From the NCBI GenBank assembly GCA_048498555.1, contig JBEHXT010000001.1:248001-312000 (forward strand): a stretch of DNA of 64,000 nucleotides, given 5' to 3'. A program made the translations under genes and the position numbers. Numbering within the stretch: position 1 is the stretch's first letter; each line of letters begins with the position of its first letter. The notes beneath the pieces were generated by a model. It was not told the origin of the DNA and searched no databases. It was given only the letters and a program-made list of their open reading frames with translations. This document shows, in pieces, positions 26,580-34,867 of the stretch. The stretch is from Danxiaibacter sp048498555 (GTDB lineage Bacteria > Bacteroidota > Bacteroidia > Chitinophagales > Chitinophagaceae).

Positions 26580-27814
26580 TATGCTGTTGTTTTATAGAAT
26601 TCTGTAATTGATATATAAAGATCGTTTAGTTGCGCCTCGTTAATAAAGTTTTCTGATTGTACTTCCTGAAAGCGATATACCAATGACCTTGTCTTCTCTT
26701 CATTGTAACCAGATTTCGCACTCAGATTTTTGATAAACTGATCGTCGAGAACATTTGTCTGAATCAAGTACTTGCTCCGCAAATGCTCCAGAAAAAAAGC
26801 AATCATTTTATTGGCCAGGTTAATGTGGTCACTTTTCTCATAATACAGGCGGCCAATGGTTTGTACAAAATCGAGTGAGTCGTTGCGAGGCTTGTCCATA
26901 ACCGGTATAATGCGTTGCAGCCGTTTTACGTTTAACAAAGCATACAAAGCCAGCAAGGCAAGCGCCAGGAATAACGCCCATCTGAAAGAAGAATGCCTGA
27001 GCAATTCCTGAAATGGCGAAGGCTCCTGTGCACGCTCGTTTTCAGGAAGCTTGTATACAAAATACTCGTCCCATATAATTTTTTTTGTTGAACCCGGCAC
27101 TAACGACAAAGCCGACTTCAGATAATCTATGTTATTGCCCTGCAGCAAAAAGTAGTTGGCAAACAGAAATGGGTTGCTGTGAAAGAAGAAGCTCCCCTGT
27201 CCTGATTGCAATTGCAAATAGTTGATATTATTGCCGCTGTTTTTACCCAGTGGTTTGTAGTAAGCAGAATCATACTCGTTAAAGAAACTGGCAAACTGAA
27301 ATCCGGGGTTAAAATACAACTGCTCGCTTCCGGGAAATGGAGGACGCAATAATCTACTCTTGCCAGAATCAATAAGAAAGCCGCTGTAACCGGGACCCAT
27401 ATTTTCATAATAGCCTTCTTCCTGCAGCTTAAAAAAAGTTCTTGCCTGGTAACTCATCGATGGTGAGCAGATAAAAACGGTGTTCCCGTTTTTTACAAAC
27501 TTGCTGAGATAAGCAAGCTCTTTCTTATTGGGATTAAACTGGCGAGAAATAAGAAACATTAAAGTATGTCCGTTATCCACATAATTTTTATCCTCCCACG
27601 ACAACGGCGAAACCCTGCTGATATTGACTTCCGCACGGGTAAACATTTCCGGCAACATAGTATAAGATATGTATGTGCCGTAGGGATTTTTTCCTTTGCG
27701 TGTAAGCGTAACCCGTTCATCAAAGCTTTTAGGGCGTGCAATGAACAGTGCAGCCAAAACGGTTGCCAACAATACCAGGAGGCCAATAATTATATAGGGA
27801 ATATTTTTTTTCAA
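26579..27814 (-). CDS. DUF4350-family membrane protein
   Basis: 411 residues. A single N-terminal membrane anchor (about 6-24), a large outside domain (about 30-270) of the DUF4350 type with LTRKGKNPYGTYIS and FISRQFNPNKKELAYLSKFVKNG, a second membrane segment near 275-295 (FRWALFLALALLALYALLNV), and a C-terminal cytoplasmic helical part. A standing member of Bacteroidota MoxR clusters; its activity is unknown. The gap to the upstream DUF4129 gene is 9 bases. Confidence 0.82.
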   Translation of the reverse strand: MKKNIPYIIIGLLVLLATVLAALFIARPKSFDERVTLTRKGKNPYGTYISYTMLPEMFTRAEVNISRVSPLSWEDKNYVDNGHTLMFLISRQFNPNKKELAYLSKFVKNGNTVFICSPSMSYQARTFFKLQEEGYYENMGPGYSGFLIDSGKSRLLRPPFPGSEQLYFNPGFQFASFFNEYDSAYYKPLGKNSGNNINYLQLQSGQGSFFFHSNPFLFANYFLLQGNNIDYLKSALSLVPGSTKKIIWDEYFVYKLPENERAQEPSPFQELLRHSSFRWALFLALALLALYALLNVKRLQRIIPVMDKPRNDSLDFVQTIGRLYYEKSDHINLANKMIAFFLEHLRSKYLIQTNVLDDQFIKNLSAKSGYNEEKTRSLVYRFQEVQSENFINEAQLNDLYISITEFYKTTA

Positions 27815-27823
27815 AGGACGTTG

Positions 27824-28663
27824 CTAAAATTTGTTGAAACTGTTTTTCAAATTGTCGAACTGTTCTTTTGTGATGGCGAATTTGCCATACCATACATATT
27901 CATAGTTGCGCGATGCGGCTGCAAAATCTTTGTAATGAGGCGTTCCATGCAACTCAAACAAGTAGTCCATATTGGTTTTATCAAAACCATATTGGATGAT
28001 GTTTTTAAGGGACATGTGTTTTAGCATTTGTAAAAAATGGAGCCTCGTGGCCAGGCGAAAATCATTGTCGGCAATTGCTCTGCTAATGCTGTTCTTAAAA
28101 TCAATATCAAAAATATTTTCCGTTTCGGCGGGCAGGCTTTCATCCATGTTTATTCTCCTGCCTTTAGTTGCCAGCAACATTTTATTATTGATCAGGTAGG
28201 TGATAAATAAAAAGGCTAAAAACGCAATGACAAGCGACCATATAACCACTCTAGCCGTTTTACTGCTCAGTGCCCGGATCAACTTTTCGAGAAAACCTAC
28301 ATTGGTATCATTTTCCGCCTGTTTTTGCTCTTCGCGTAATCCGTATTTAAAATCGTCGTCGCCCCGGATCTTGTCCCATACGCCTGAACGAAAAGAGCGG
28401 ACTTCCCTTAGCGTATCGTTTCTTAGTGGGGTGAAAAGTAGCCGTCCATTATCTTCTAATCCTTCCTCTGCCTGTGCAACGCCTGCACTGTTTTCTACTA
28501 CCGTATCAGCCTCAGCTACGCTGTCTTCCGCCGGTTTAACAACAGCATCATCATTAAGCGAATGTGTAGACGAAGTATCTTCGGCCTGTTGGGAATAAAT
28601 AGTATCCGCAACAAGAAAAGCCGAGAGCAGCATGATTATTTTAAGGTAATTACGGCACTTCAT
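27824..28663 (-). CDS. DUF4129-family membrane protein
   Basis: 279 residues with a signal peptide (ending DTIYSQ). An acidic, low-complexity stretch (about 30-80) leads to a membrane segment (about 136-160, VVIWSLVIAFLAFLFITYLI) and a C-terminal DUF4129 domain with FRLATRLHFLQMLKHMS and an end VWYGKFAITKEQFDNLK. Its ATG overlaps the SpoIIM-like stop as TAATG. A member of the cluster's presumed envelope complex. Confidence 0.85.
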   Translation of the reverse strand: MKCRNYLKIIMLLSAFLVADTIYSQQAEDTSSTHSLNDDAVVKPAEDSVAEADTVVENSAGVAQAEEGLEDNGRLLFTPLRNDTLREVRSFRSGVWDKIRGDDDFKYGLREEQKQAENDTNVGFLEKLIRALSSKTARVVIWSLVIAFLAFLFITYLINNKMLLATKGRRINMDESLPAETENIFDIDFKNSISRAIADNDFRLATRLHFLQMLKHMSLKNIIQYGFDKTNMDYLFELHGTPHYKDFAAASRNYEYVWYGKFAITKEQFDNLKNSFNKF

Positions 28664-29625
28664 TATTCGTTTTTTGCTGCTTTTCTTATAGAGTTTTGTA
28701 ACCTGATGGGATAAATAACAAAATAGCCTACAATAAAAACAAGGGATAATATAAGTATGCTGATACTAAGTGCAGCCGGCATGCGGTAATAGCGTGTAAC
28801 GAAGCCTTCCACAAAAGCGGCGATCATAAACACGGGAATAAGGCCAACGATAATTTTGATCCCATCTTTAGCTCCATTCTTGAGTGCAGTGATCCGTTTT
28901 AATGTCCCGGGAAACAGCCAGCTTTTTCCAATAATCACCCCTGTTGCGGCTGCGATAATGATGGCCGAAAGTTCAAGGGTTCCGTGAAGCATAACGGTAA
29001 GAACGGACAGCCCACCATATCCCTTTGAAAAAAACATGTACTCAAACGCACCAAGGCGAATGCCTTCTTCTATCATATCTTTAATGGTAAGCACACCAAG
29101 GAAGATGCCTTCACTAAAATAACGGAAAGCCACGCCTAAATTATTAATCATAATGCCTATCCACATTAAAAAACTGTTTCCGGTTTGGTATATGCCAAAA
29201 GGATTACCGCTTTCAATGTTTTGTTCGGTGGAATTTACATACGCATCGCCCAACATGTTCCTTACAAAACTTTCATCGGCCCTTGCCGAAAAAAATCCTA
29301 CCAGCGAAAAAATAATAAAGAGTACAAAACAGATTAGTAATACTACCTGGTGCCGGGCAACGGTCAATGGCAGATCATATTTAAAGAAGGTAATAAACCT
29401 GTTGGTTTCCTCTCTTCTGTTCTTATAAATAGATAAGTATCGCTTGGATGCCTCAGCATTCAGAAAACGGGTGATTTTGCTGTAGGGATAGTAACTTTTG
29501 GCATAACCAAGATCCTCCACAAGCTGTGTGAATTCGCCGGCCATTTCATCAGTATCGGGTGAGGGTTGTTGACTGATTCGCTCCCACCGCTCCTTGTTCT
29601 TCTTTATGAATAACGCTTCGCGCAA
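28663..29625 (-). CDS. SpoIIM-like (stage II sporulation protein M family) membrane protein
   Basis: 320 residues. A cytoplasmic N-terminal part (MREALFIKKNKERWERISQQ) and about five membrane segments, with the family stretch GLSVLTVMLHGTLELSAIIIAAATGVIIG. In this phylum the family has nothing to do with spores and is the usual first gene of the MoxR cluster. Divergent from the RDD gene at 29875, with a repeat-filled 249-base gap between. Confidence 0.88.
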   Translation of the reverse strand: MREALFIKKNKERWERISQQPSPDTDEMAGEFTQLVEDLGYAKSYYPYSKITRFLNAEASKRYLSIYKNRREETNRFITFFKYDLPLTVARHQVVLLICFVLFIIFSLVGFFSARADESFVRNMLGDAYVNSTEQNIESGNPFGIYQTGNSFLMWIGIMINNLGVAFRYFSEGIFLGVLTIKDMIEEGIRLGAFEYMFFSKGYGGLSVLTVMLHGTLELSAIIIAAATGVIIGKSWLFPGTLKRITALKNGAKDGIKIIVGLIPVFMIAAFVEGFVTRYYRMPAALSISILILSLVFIVGYFVIYPIRLQNSIRKAAKNE

Positions 29626-29677
29626 GGTCTGGATTTTTTTTCAAGTTAACGGATTAGTTTCAAATGGGAAAATTTGA

Positions 29678-29794
29678 AGATTTGAAATTTCAGGCGTGAG
29701 GTATAAGGCGTAAGACTTTAGGTGTGAGGGCTTAAGATTTGAAGCCTTAGACCTTAGACCTTAGACCTTATGCCTTAAGCCTCATACCCCTCAC
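29678..29794. repeat. Long hairpin-like repeat element between spoIIM-like and RDD genes
   Basis: GATTTGAAATTTCAGG at 29678-29693 (as in the 171-bp repeats), then an inverted element from GTGAGG (29696-29701) to CCTCAC (29789-29794). Its arms are degenerate: GTATAAGGCGTAAG on the left and CTTATGCCTTAAGCCTCATAC on the right. The middle holds tandem CCTTAGA words. Bases 29822-29855 carry the ACGTATAACTT family. Confidence 0.65.
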
Positions 29795-29874
29795 CTTCTC
29801 CCTCCCGCCTTCCACCCAAAAACGGATAACGTATTATTCATAACTTACAACTTTTCCCTACTTTTAAATTCACT

Positions 29875-30663
29875 ATGGCCCAACTTAAAATACTTACCTC
29901 ATTTAATATTGAATTGGATTTCGACACCGCAGAATTCCACAAAAGGCTTTTTGCCTGGGCAATTGATGTTATTATCGTTTTCGTTTATTTTTTTACCGCA
30001 ATAAAATTATTTAGCAATCTTCTTAGCTCAGAGTCAGACAGCATTAACGGATGGGCAATTTTCCTGATTCTCTTGTTGCCAATGTCTTTATACCCGCTTG
30101 TTACCGAAATTACTATGAACGGACAAACGCTTGGAAAGAAATTAATGGGCATACAGGTAATCAATGAAACAGGGGGCAATGCAACCATCAGCCAGTTTTT
30201 AATAAGATGGATGCTGCGTTCATCAGACATAATGATTGTGATAATGATTTTTGCCATCCTTCTTAGAAACGAATACCTGATTCGCGCACTCATATTCACC
30301 GTTATTTTAGCTATAACGGATTTAGCTTGCCTTGTAGGCACAAAAAAATCGCAACGCCTTGGTGATCTTGCAGCAGGCACTATCCTTATTAAAACAAAAC
30401 AAAAGGCAGACCTTACTGAAACCGTTTTTATTGAAACGCAGGATGACTATGTTCCCCTCTATCCCGAGGTGATGAAACTCAGCGACCGCGATATGAACGC
30501 GATAAAAAATGTGCTGAATGCGCTTTCAAAAAAAAGTAACTGGCCGCTAGCGGACCGTACTGCTGAAAAAGTGCAAAGCATTTTAAACATTCACTCCAAA
30601 CAGGATTCGTTTAGCTTTTTGGAAACATTGTTAAAGGATTATAATCATCTTTCTACAAAATAA
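29875..30663 (+). CDS. RDD-family membrane protein linked to the MoxR cluster
   Basis: 262 residues. Membrane segments at about 27-47, 56-78 and 110-145; the RDD domain has FHKRLFAWAIDVIIVF and MNGQTLGKKLMGIQVI, and RLGDLAAGTILIK closes it. The C-terminal 80 residues are soluble and helical. In this phylum RDD is divergent from, or joined to, the SpoIIM-like and MoxR genes, and the same layout is seen here. Confidence 0.9.
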   Translation: MAQLKILTSFNIELDFDTAEFHKRLFAWAIDVIIVFVYFFTAIKLFSNLLSSESDSINGWAIFLILLLPMSLYPLVTEITMNGQTLGKKLMGIQVINETGGNATISQFLIRWMLRSSDIMIVIMIFAILLRNEYLIRALIFTVILAITDLACLVGTKKSQRLGDLAAGTILIKTKQKADLTETVFIETQDDYVPLYPEVMKLSDRDMNAIKNVLNALSKKSNWPLADRTAEKVQSILNIHSKQDSFSFLETLLKDYNHLSTK

Positions 30664-30812
30664 TATTAGGACCCAAACCAGGATTTAACGATTAGTGGAT
30701 TTACACGATTGGCACTACAACTACAACTACAATTACATTTCTGATTGATGGAAATTAGCTATTCAAGTGCTGAAGTTCTGATTGCTTATAGCTGATTGCT
30801 GACAGCTGATAC
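30664..30812. repeat. Repeat-word array after the RDD gene
   Basis: Contains words such as AGGATTTAACGATTAGTGG, a run of CTACAA units (30715-30731), and GCTGATTGCTGACAGCTGATA (30788-30810 region), similar in style to the arrays at 52590-52680. Only 149 bases; nothing coding. Confidence 0.4.
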
Positions 30813-32915
30813 CTATTTGATCTCCACCGTGCATCCTATCCAGAAATTCCGTTTTGCGGCGGGATTAAAATATCTGCCACCTGCGGCATTAAGGTCATTG
30901 CCCAAACTATAAGATTGATTCAACAGATTGTCAATTCCTCCAAACAAATTAAGGTTCACGGAAGAGAACTGCTTTTGATAGCCCACTTTCATTTGCATTA
31001 ATTGGTAGCTATCGGCATAAACGCTATTGGCATCATTCAATGGAATTTTTCCGGTTGCATTTAATGAAACAGCGGCATAGTATCCTTTTCGTGTACGAGC
31101 TTCCAACGTTGATACATTTATGTTGCGGGGAACGCCGGTTAATTTGTTGCCTGAGTAGTTATTCGTTCCCGAAACATAGTCATCAAACTTATAAGGCTGG
31201 TAAGAAAAACTATTGCTTATTGATAACGATGATAGAAATGCATTTTCTTGATGAATAAGGAATGCTTTTAACCAGGCTTCCACGCCTTGTTGTTTGGTAC
31301 TGCCTGCGTTCACAAAATAATCGGTACCAGCGTCGCTTACCCTGCGTACAATTGCGTTCTTTAGCCTGAAATCGTACACTGATACATCAAACTCCAAACG
31401 GGATTGCCATGTGCTGCCCTTTATGCCGGCTTCATAATTCCATCCGCTTTCTGGCTGAAGGTTATAAAAGTTGCCATCACCCGGCCTTATCTCAGCTAAT
31501 GTGGGTGGCGAAAAACCTTTCGCGGCTATAGCATATACCGATATATTTTTAGTGACTGGATACAGTACACTGAAACGCGGTGCCGGAAGCGGATCGGTAT
31601 TATTGTCCTGGTACCCTTTTGATTGTGGATCGGATATTCGTTTGTACCTCAGCAACTGCTTATTGTTGCTTATTCCAGCCTGCACATTCAATTTATTAAA
31701 AAAAGTTGCATTTACCTGGGTAAACAAAAAATACTGCGTTGCGTACAACACATCTTTAGACTGCACATTTCCGGCCGTTCCGCCGTTGTTGTCATAATCA
31801 TCAATTCGGGAATAATTCTGTTGCCACTCCCCGCCTACCAGCAAGTGAAGGTCAACACCGGTTGCCTGTACATCATAGTCAAAAGATGTTCGGGCACCAT
31901 AGTTCCATTCGTTCCTTTTTTCATAGTTGGTGATAAAAGGATTTTTGAAATCTGTATGATTAACTGTCAGTGAAGTAATATTCTTAAAGTGCTTTGCTAA
32001 TTGCGATTCGAGCGATAAGCCGGCAAAACCGGTTTTATTGTAAACGGCGGCTTTTTGTTGTAATGAGGCAGGCCGCGCCATAGAAGGCATTGAATCCATT
32101 TGCTGCCTGGTTAGTCCGCCGGGTGTCTTATAAAAAAGGTTGGTATAAAACAGAATAGCCGAAAGCTTTTCTTTGGGGCTGATTTGCCAGCTGGTGTTCC
32201 ACTGAACGGCATCCCTTCGCAATGATGCGTTCTGCCTGTAACCATCGCTTTGCGTATGGGACTGTTGTAATGAAGAATGAAAATTACCTGAGTTATGATC
32301 CCATCCTGCATGTTCGGCAAACAGCCCGTACGAACCGCCGGTAATTCCAGCCTGCAAAATATTTGAGGCACTATCTTTAATATAAGGATGCATGATTATC
32401 GCGCCGCCTGTGTTGGCCCCATACAAACTGCTTGCAGGCCCTTTAATCACTTCCATCTGGGAAATCTGGTTCAGATCTACCAGCTGCAAATAGGTATTGC
32501 CTCCTGCATCGGTAAATGGAATATCGTTCCAGTACAAGCGCACATTCCTAACGCCAAAAGGCGACCGCAACAAACTTCCACGGATGGAGAGGCGATAACT
32601 ACCAGGGCTACGTTCTTCCATACGCACGCCCGCTACCGTATTTAAGACGGGTACGAGTGAGGCGTTATCCAATACATGCAACTGCTGCTGACTGATAACG
32701 GAAATGGCTGCAGGTACTTCTTTCCATTTTGCATTGGTGGCAAATGCTGTTACACTTACTTCTTTTAGTTCTGCAGTGTCTTTCAAAAATGCAACTGTAT
32801 CAATTTGCTGCGCCAAGCCTGAGGTATACAGGATACTACAACTAATAAGCATGCCCGCAATCCTGCAAAAGAGAGATTTCCGGCTGAAAGAAATTAGACG
32901 CAACAAATGCTTCAT
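30813..32915 (-). CDS. TonB-dependent outer-membrane receptor
   Basis: 700 residues with a signal peptide (about 1-35, ending GLAQ). Unlike the receptor at 5904, it lacks a carboxypeptidase-regulatory domain and goes straight to the plug (about 45-160: VSVTAFATNAKWKEVPAAIS, MEVIKGPASSLYGANTGG). The barrel ends with RNFWIGCTVEIK. No adjacent regulator or periplasmic binding protein hints at the substrate. FecA, vitamin or siderophore type is possible but cannot be settled. Confidence 0.9.
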   Translation of the reverse strand: MKHLLRLISFSRKSLFCRIAGMLISCSILYTSGLAQQIDTVAFLKDTAELKEVSVTAFATNAKWKEVPAAISVISQQQLHVLDNASLVPVLNTVAGVRMEERSPGSYRLSIRGSLLRSPFGVRNVRLYWNDIPFTDAGGNTYLQLVDLNQISQMEVIKGPASSLYGANTGGAIIMHPYIKDSASNILQAGITGGSYGLFAEHAGWDHNSGNFHSSLQQSHTQSDGYRQNASLRRDAVQWNTSWQISPKEKLSAILFYTNLFYKTPGGLTRQQMDSMPSMARPASLQQKAAVYNKTGFAGLSLESQLAKHFKNITSLTVNHTDFKNPFITNYEKRNEWNYGARTSFDYDVQATGVDLHLLVGGEWQQNYSRIDDYDNNGGTAGNVQSKDVLYATQYFLFTQVNATFFNKLNVQAGISNNKQLLRYKRISDPQSKGYQDNNTDPLPAPRFSVLYPVTKNISVYAIAAKGFSPPTLAEIRPGDGNFYNLQPESGWNYEAGIKGSTWQSRLEFDVSVYDFRLKNAIVRRVSDAGTDYFVNAGSTKQQGVEAWLKAFLIHQENAFLSSLSISNSFSYQPYKFDDYVSGTNNYSGNKLTGVPRNINVSTLEARTRKGYYAAVSLNATGKIPLNDANSVYADSYQLMQMKVGYQKQFSSVNLNLFGGIDNLLNQSYSLGNDLNAAGGRYFNPAAKRNFWIGCTVEIK

Positions 32916-32931
32916 AGTAGCAATGTAGTTT

Positions 32932-33141
32932 AAGTTGTACGTGGTAAGTTTTACGTTATACGTTTATTGATTCGAAGGTAGAGTTGTTTGAGCTTAGAGC
33001 CCAATGCCTTTTGAAACACAAAGAAATTAAGTACTTAAGCCAGTACGAAGCAATGAGAACAAATCCTGCCTGCATCTTTCACTATTGACCATTCACTATT
33101 CACTCCTTTGTGCTTCTTTGAGCCTTTGCGCCTTAGTGGCT
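32932..33141. repeat. Cluster of three repeat-word families
   Basis: 32932-32965: inverted relative of the ACGTATAACTT array at 4557. 33078-33106: TTCACTATTGACCATTCAC then TATTCACTCC, the reverse complement of words at 52531-52561. 33107-33141: CCTTTGTGCTTCTTTGAGCC and following, the reverse complement of 4482-4518. All lie between pdhB and the TonB receptor gene. Confidence 0.6.
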
Positions 33142-33161
33142 GAGATTCTGTTCAAAAAAAA

Positions 33162-33185
33162 TCCCGGAGCTTTAAGACACCGGGA
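33162..33185 (-). terminator. Terminator after pdhB
   Basis: Read leftward: TCCCGG, 12-base loop, CCGGGA, then TTTTTTTTGAAC. A strong T-run follows the stem, 30 bases after the stop codon. Confidence 0.8.
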
Positions 33186-33214
33186 CCATTTGATTTATAA
33201 CAACAAATTTTGTA

Positions 33215-34201
<987 letters not shown>

Positions 34202-34454
34202 ACTATTAATTCGTTAAGTTTAAATGCCTTTTAAAAAAGCACGGCAAAAATATACGTTTATGCTTTACAAACAAGTTTTAAGTTTAAAAGATCCGGGCTG
34301 AAAGTCCAAAGCCTGAAGCGCAAAACGTAAAACTTTTTCCAGGTGGTATATATAATATATATATCGCTGCAGCCGGCCACATCGTTTAAACGCCCTCCTT
34401 CGTTAAAAAAACGAAAACTAGTGTGTAAAACACAAGACTTTCTCAATTTTTTTC

Positions 34455-34479
34455 TACATTTGATACGAAACTATTCGTA
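34455..34479 (+). promoter_or_regulatory. -7 box and BlaI-type operator of the blaI-M56 operon
   Basis: TACATTTG (34455-34462) fits TAnnTTTG. Just after it lies a perfect palindrome TACGAA-N4-TTCGTA (34464-34479), ending 2 bases before the ATG. A BlaI/MecI-type repressor encoded directly downstream would block the start site if it binds here (inference). No TTTG lies at the -33 position. Confidence 0.6.
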
Positions 34480-34481
34480 AC

Positions 34482-34865
34482 ATGAGTACACTAAAACAAA
34501 TTAAGCCGACCGAAAGTGAACTGGAAATATTGCAGATTTTATGGAACAAGGGAAAAGCGACTGTTCGTGAAGTTCACGAAGAACTAAGCGTTTCAAAGGA
34601 AAGCGGCTATACAACCACGCTCAAATTGATGCAAATCATGTTTGAGAAAGGGCTCGTAACCCGGGATGACAGCAGCAAAACACATATTTATGAACCGCTC
34701 GTTTCCAGGGATAGTACCCAGAAACAAATGGTTGGTAAAATGGTGACTTCCTTATTTGGCGGTTCTACTTCCAGCCTGGTGATGCAGGCATTGGGTTCCG
34801 GGGCTACAAGTAAGGAAGAGTTAGAAGAAATTCAAAAAATTTTGGATAACCTGAAAAATCACTAA
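34482..34865 (+). CDS. BlaI/MecI-family transcriptional repressor
   Basis: 127 residues. A winged-helix domain (about 8-80: PTESELEILQILWNKGKATVREVHEEL, then SGYTTTLKLMQIMFEKGLV) and a C-terminal helical dimer part. The family represses its own operon until a BlaR/MecR-type membrane protease inactivates it, by analogy with staphylococcal BlaI/MecI. The M56 gene starts 2 bases after its stop, so they are one operon. No beta-lactamase or penicillin-binding target gene is near. Confidence 0.93.
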   Translation: MSTLKQIKPTESELEILQILWNKGKATVREVHEELSVSKESGYTTTLKLMQIMFEKGLVTRDDSSKTHIYEPLVSRDSTQKQMVGKMVTSLFGGSTSSLVMQALGSGATSKEELEEIQKILDNLKNH

Positions 34866-34867
34866 AC

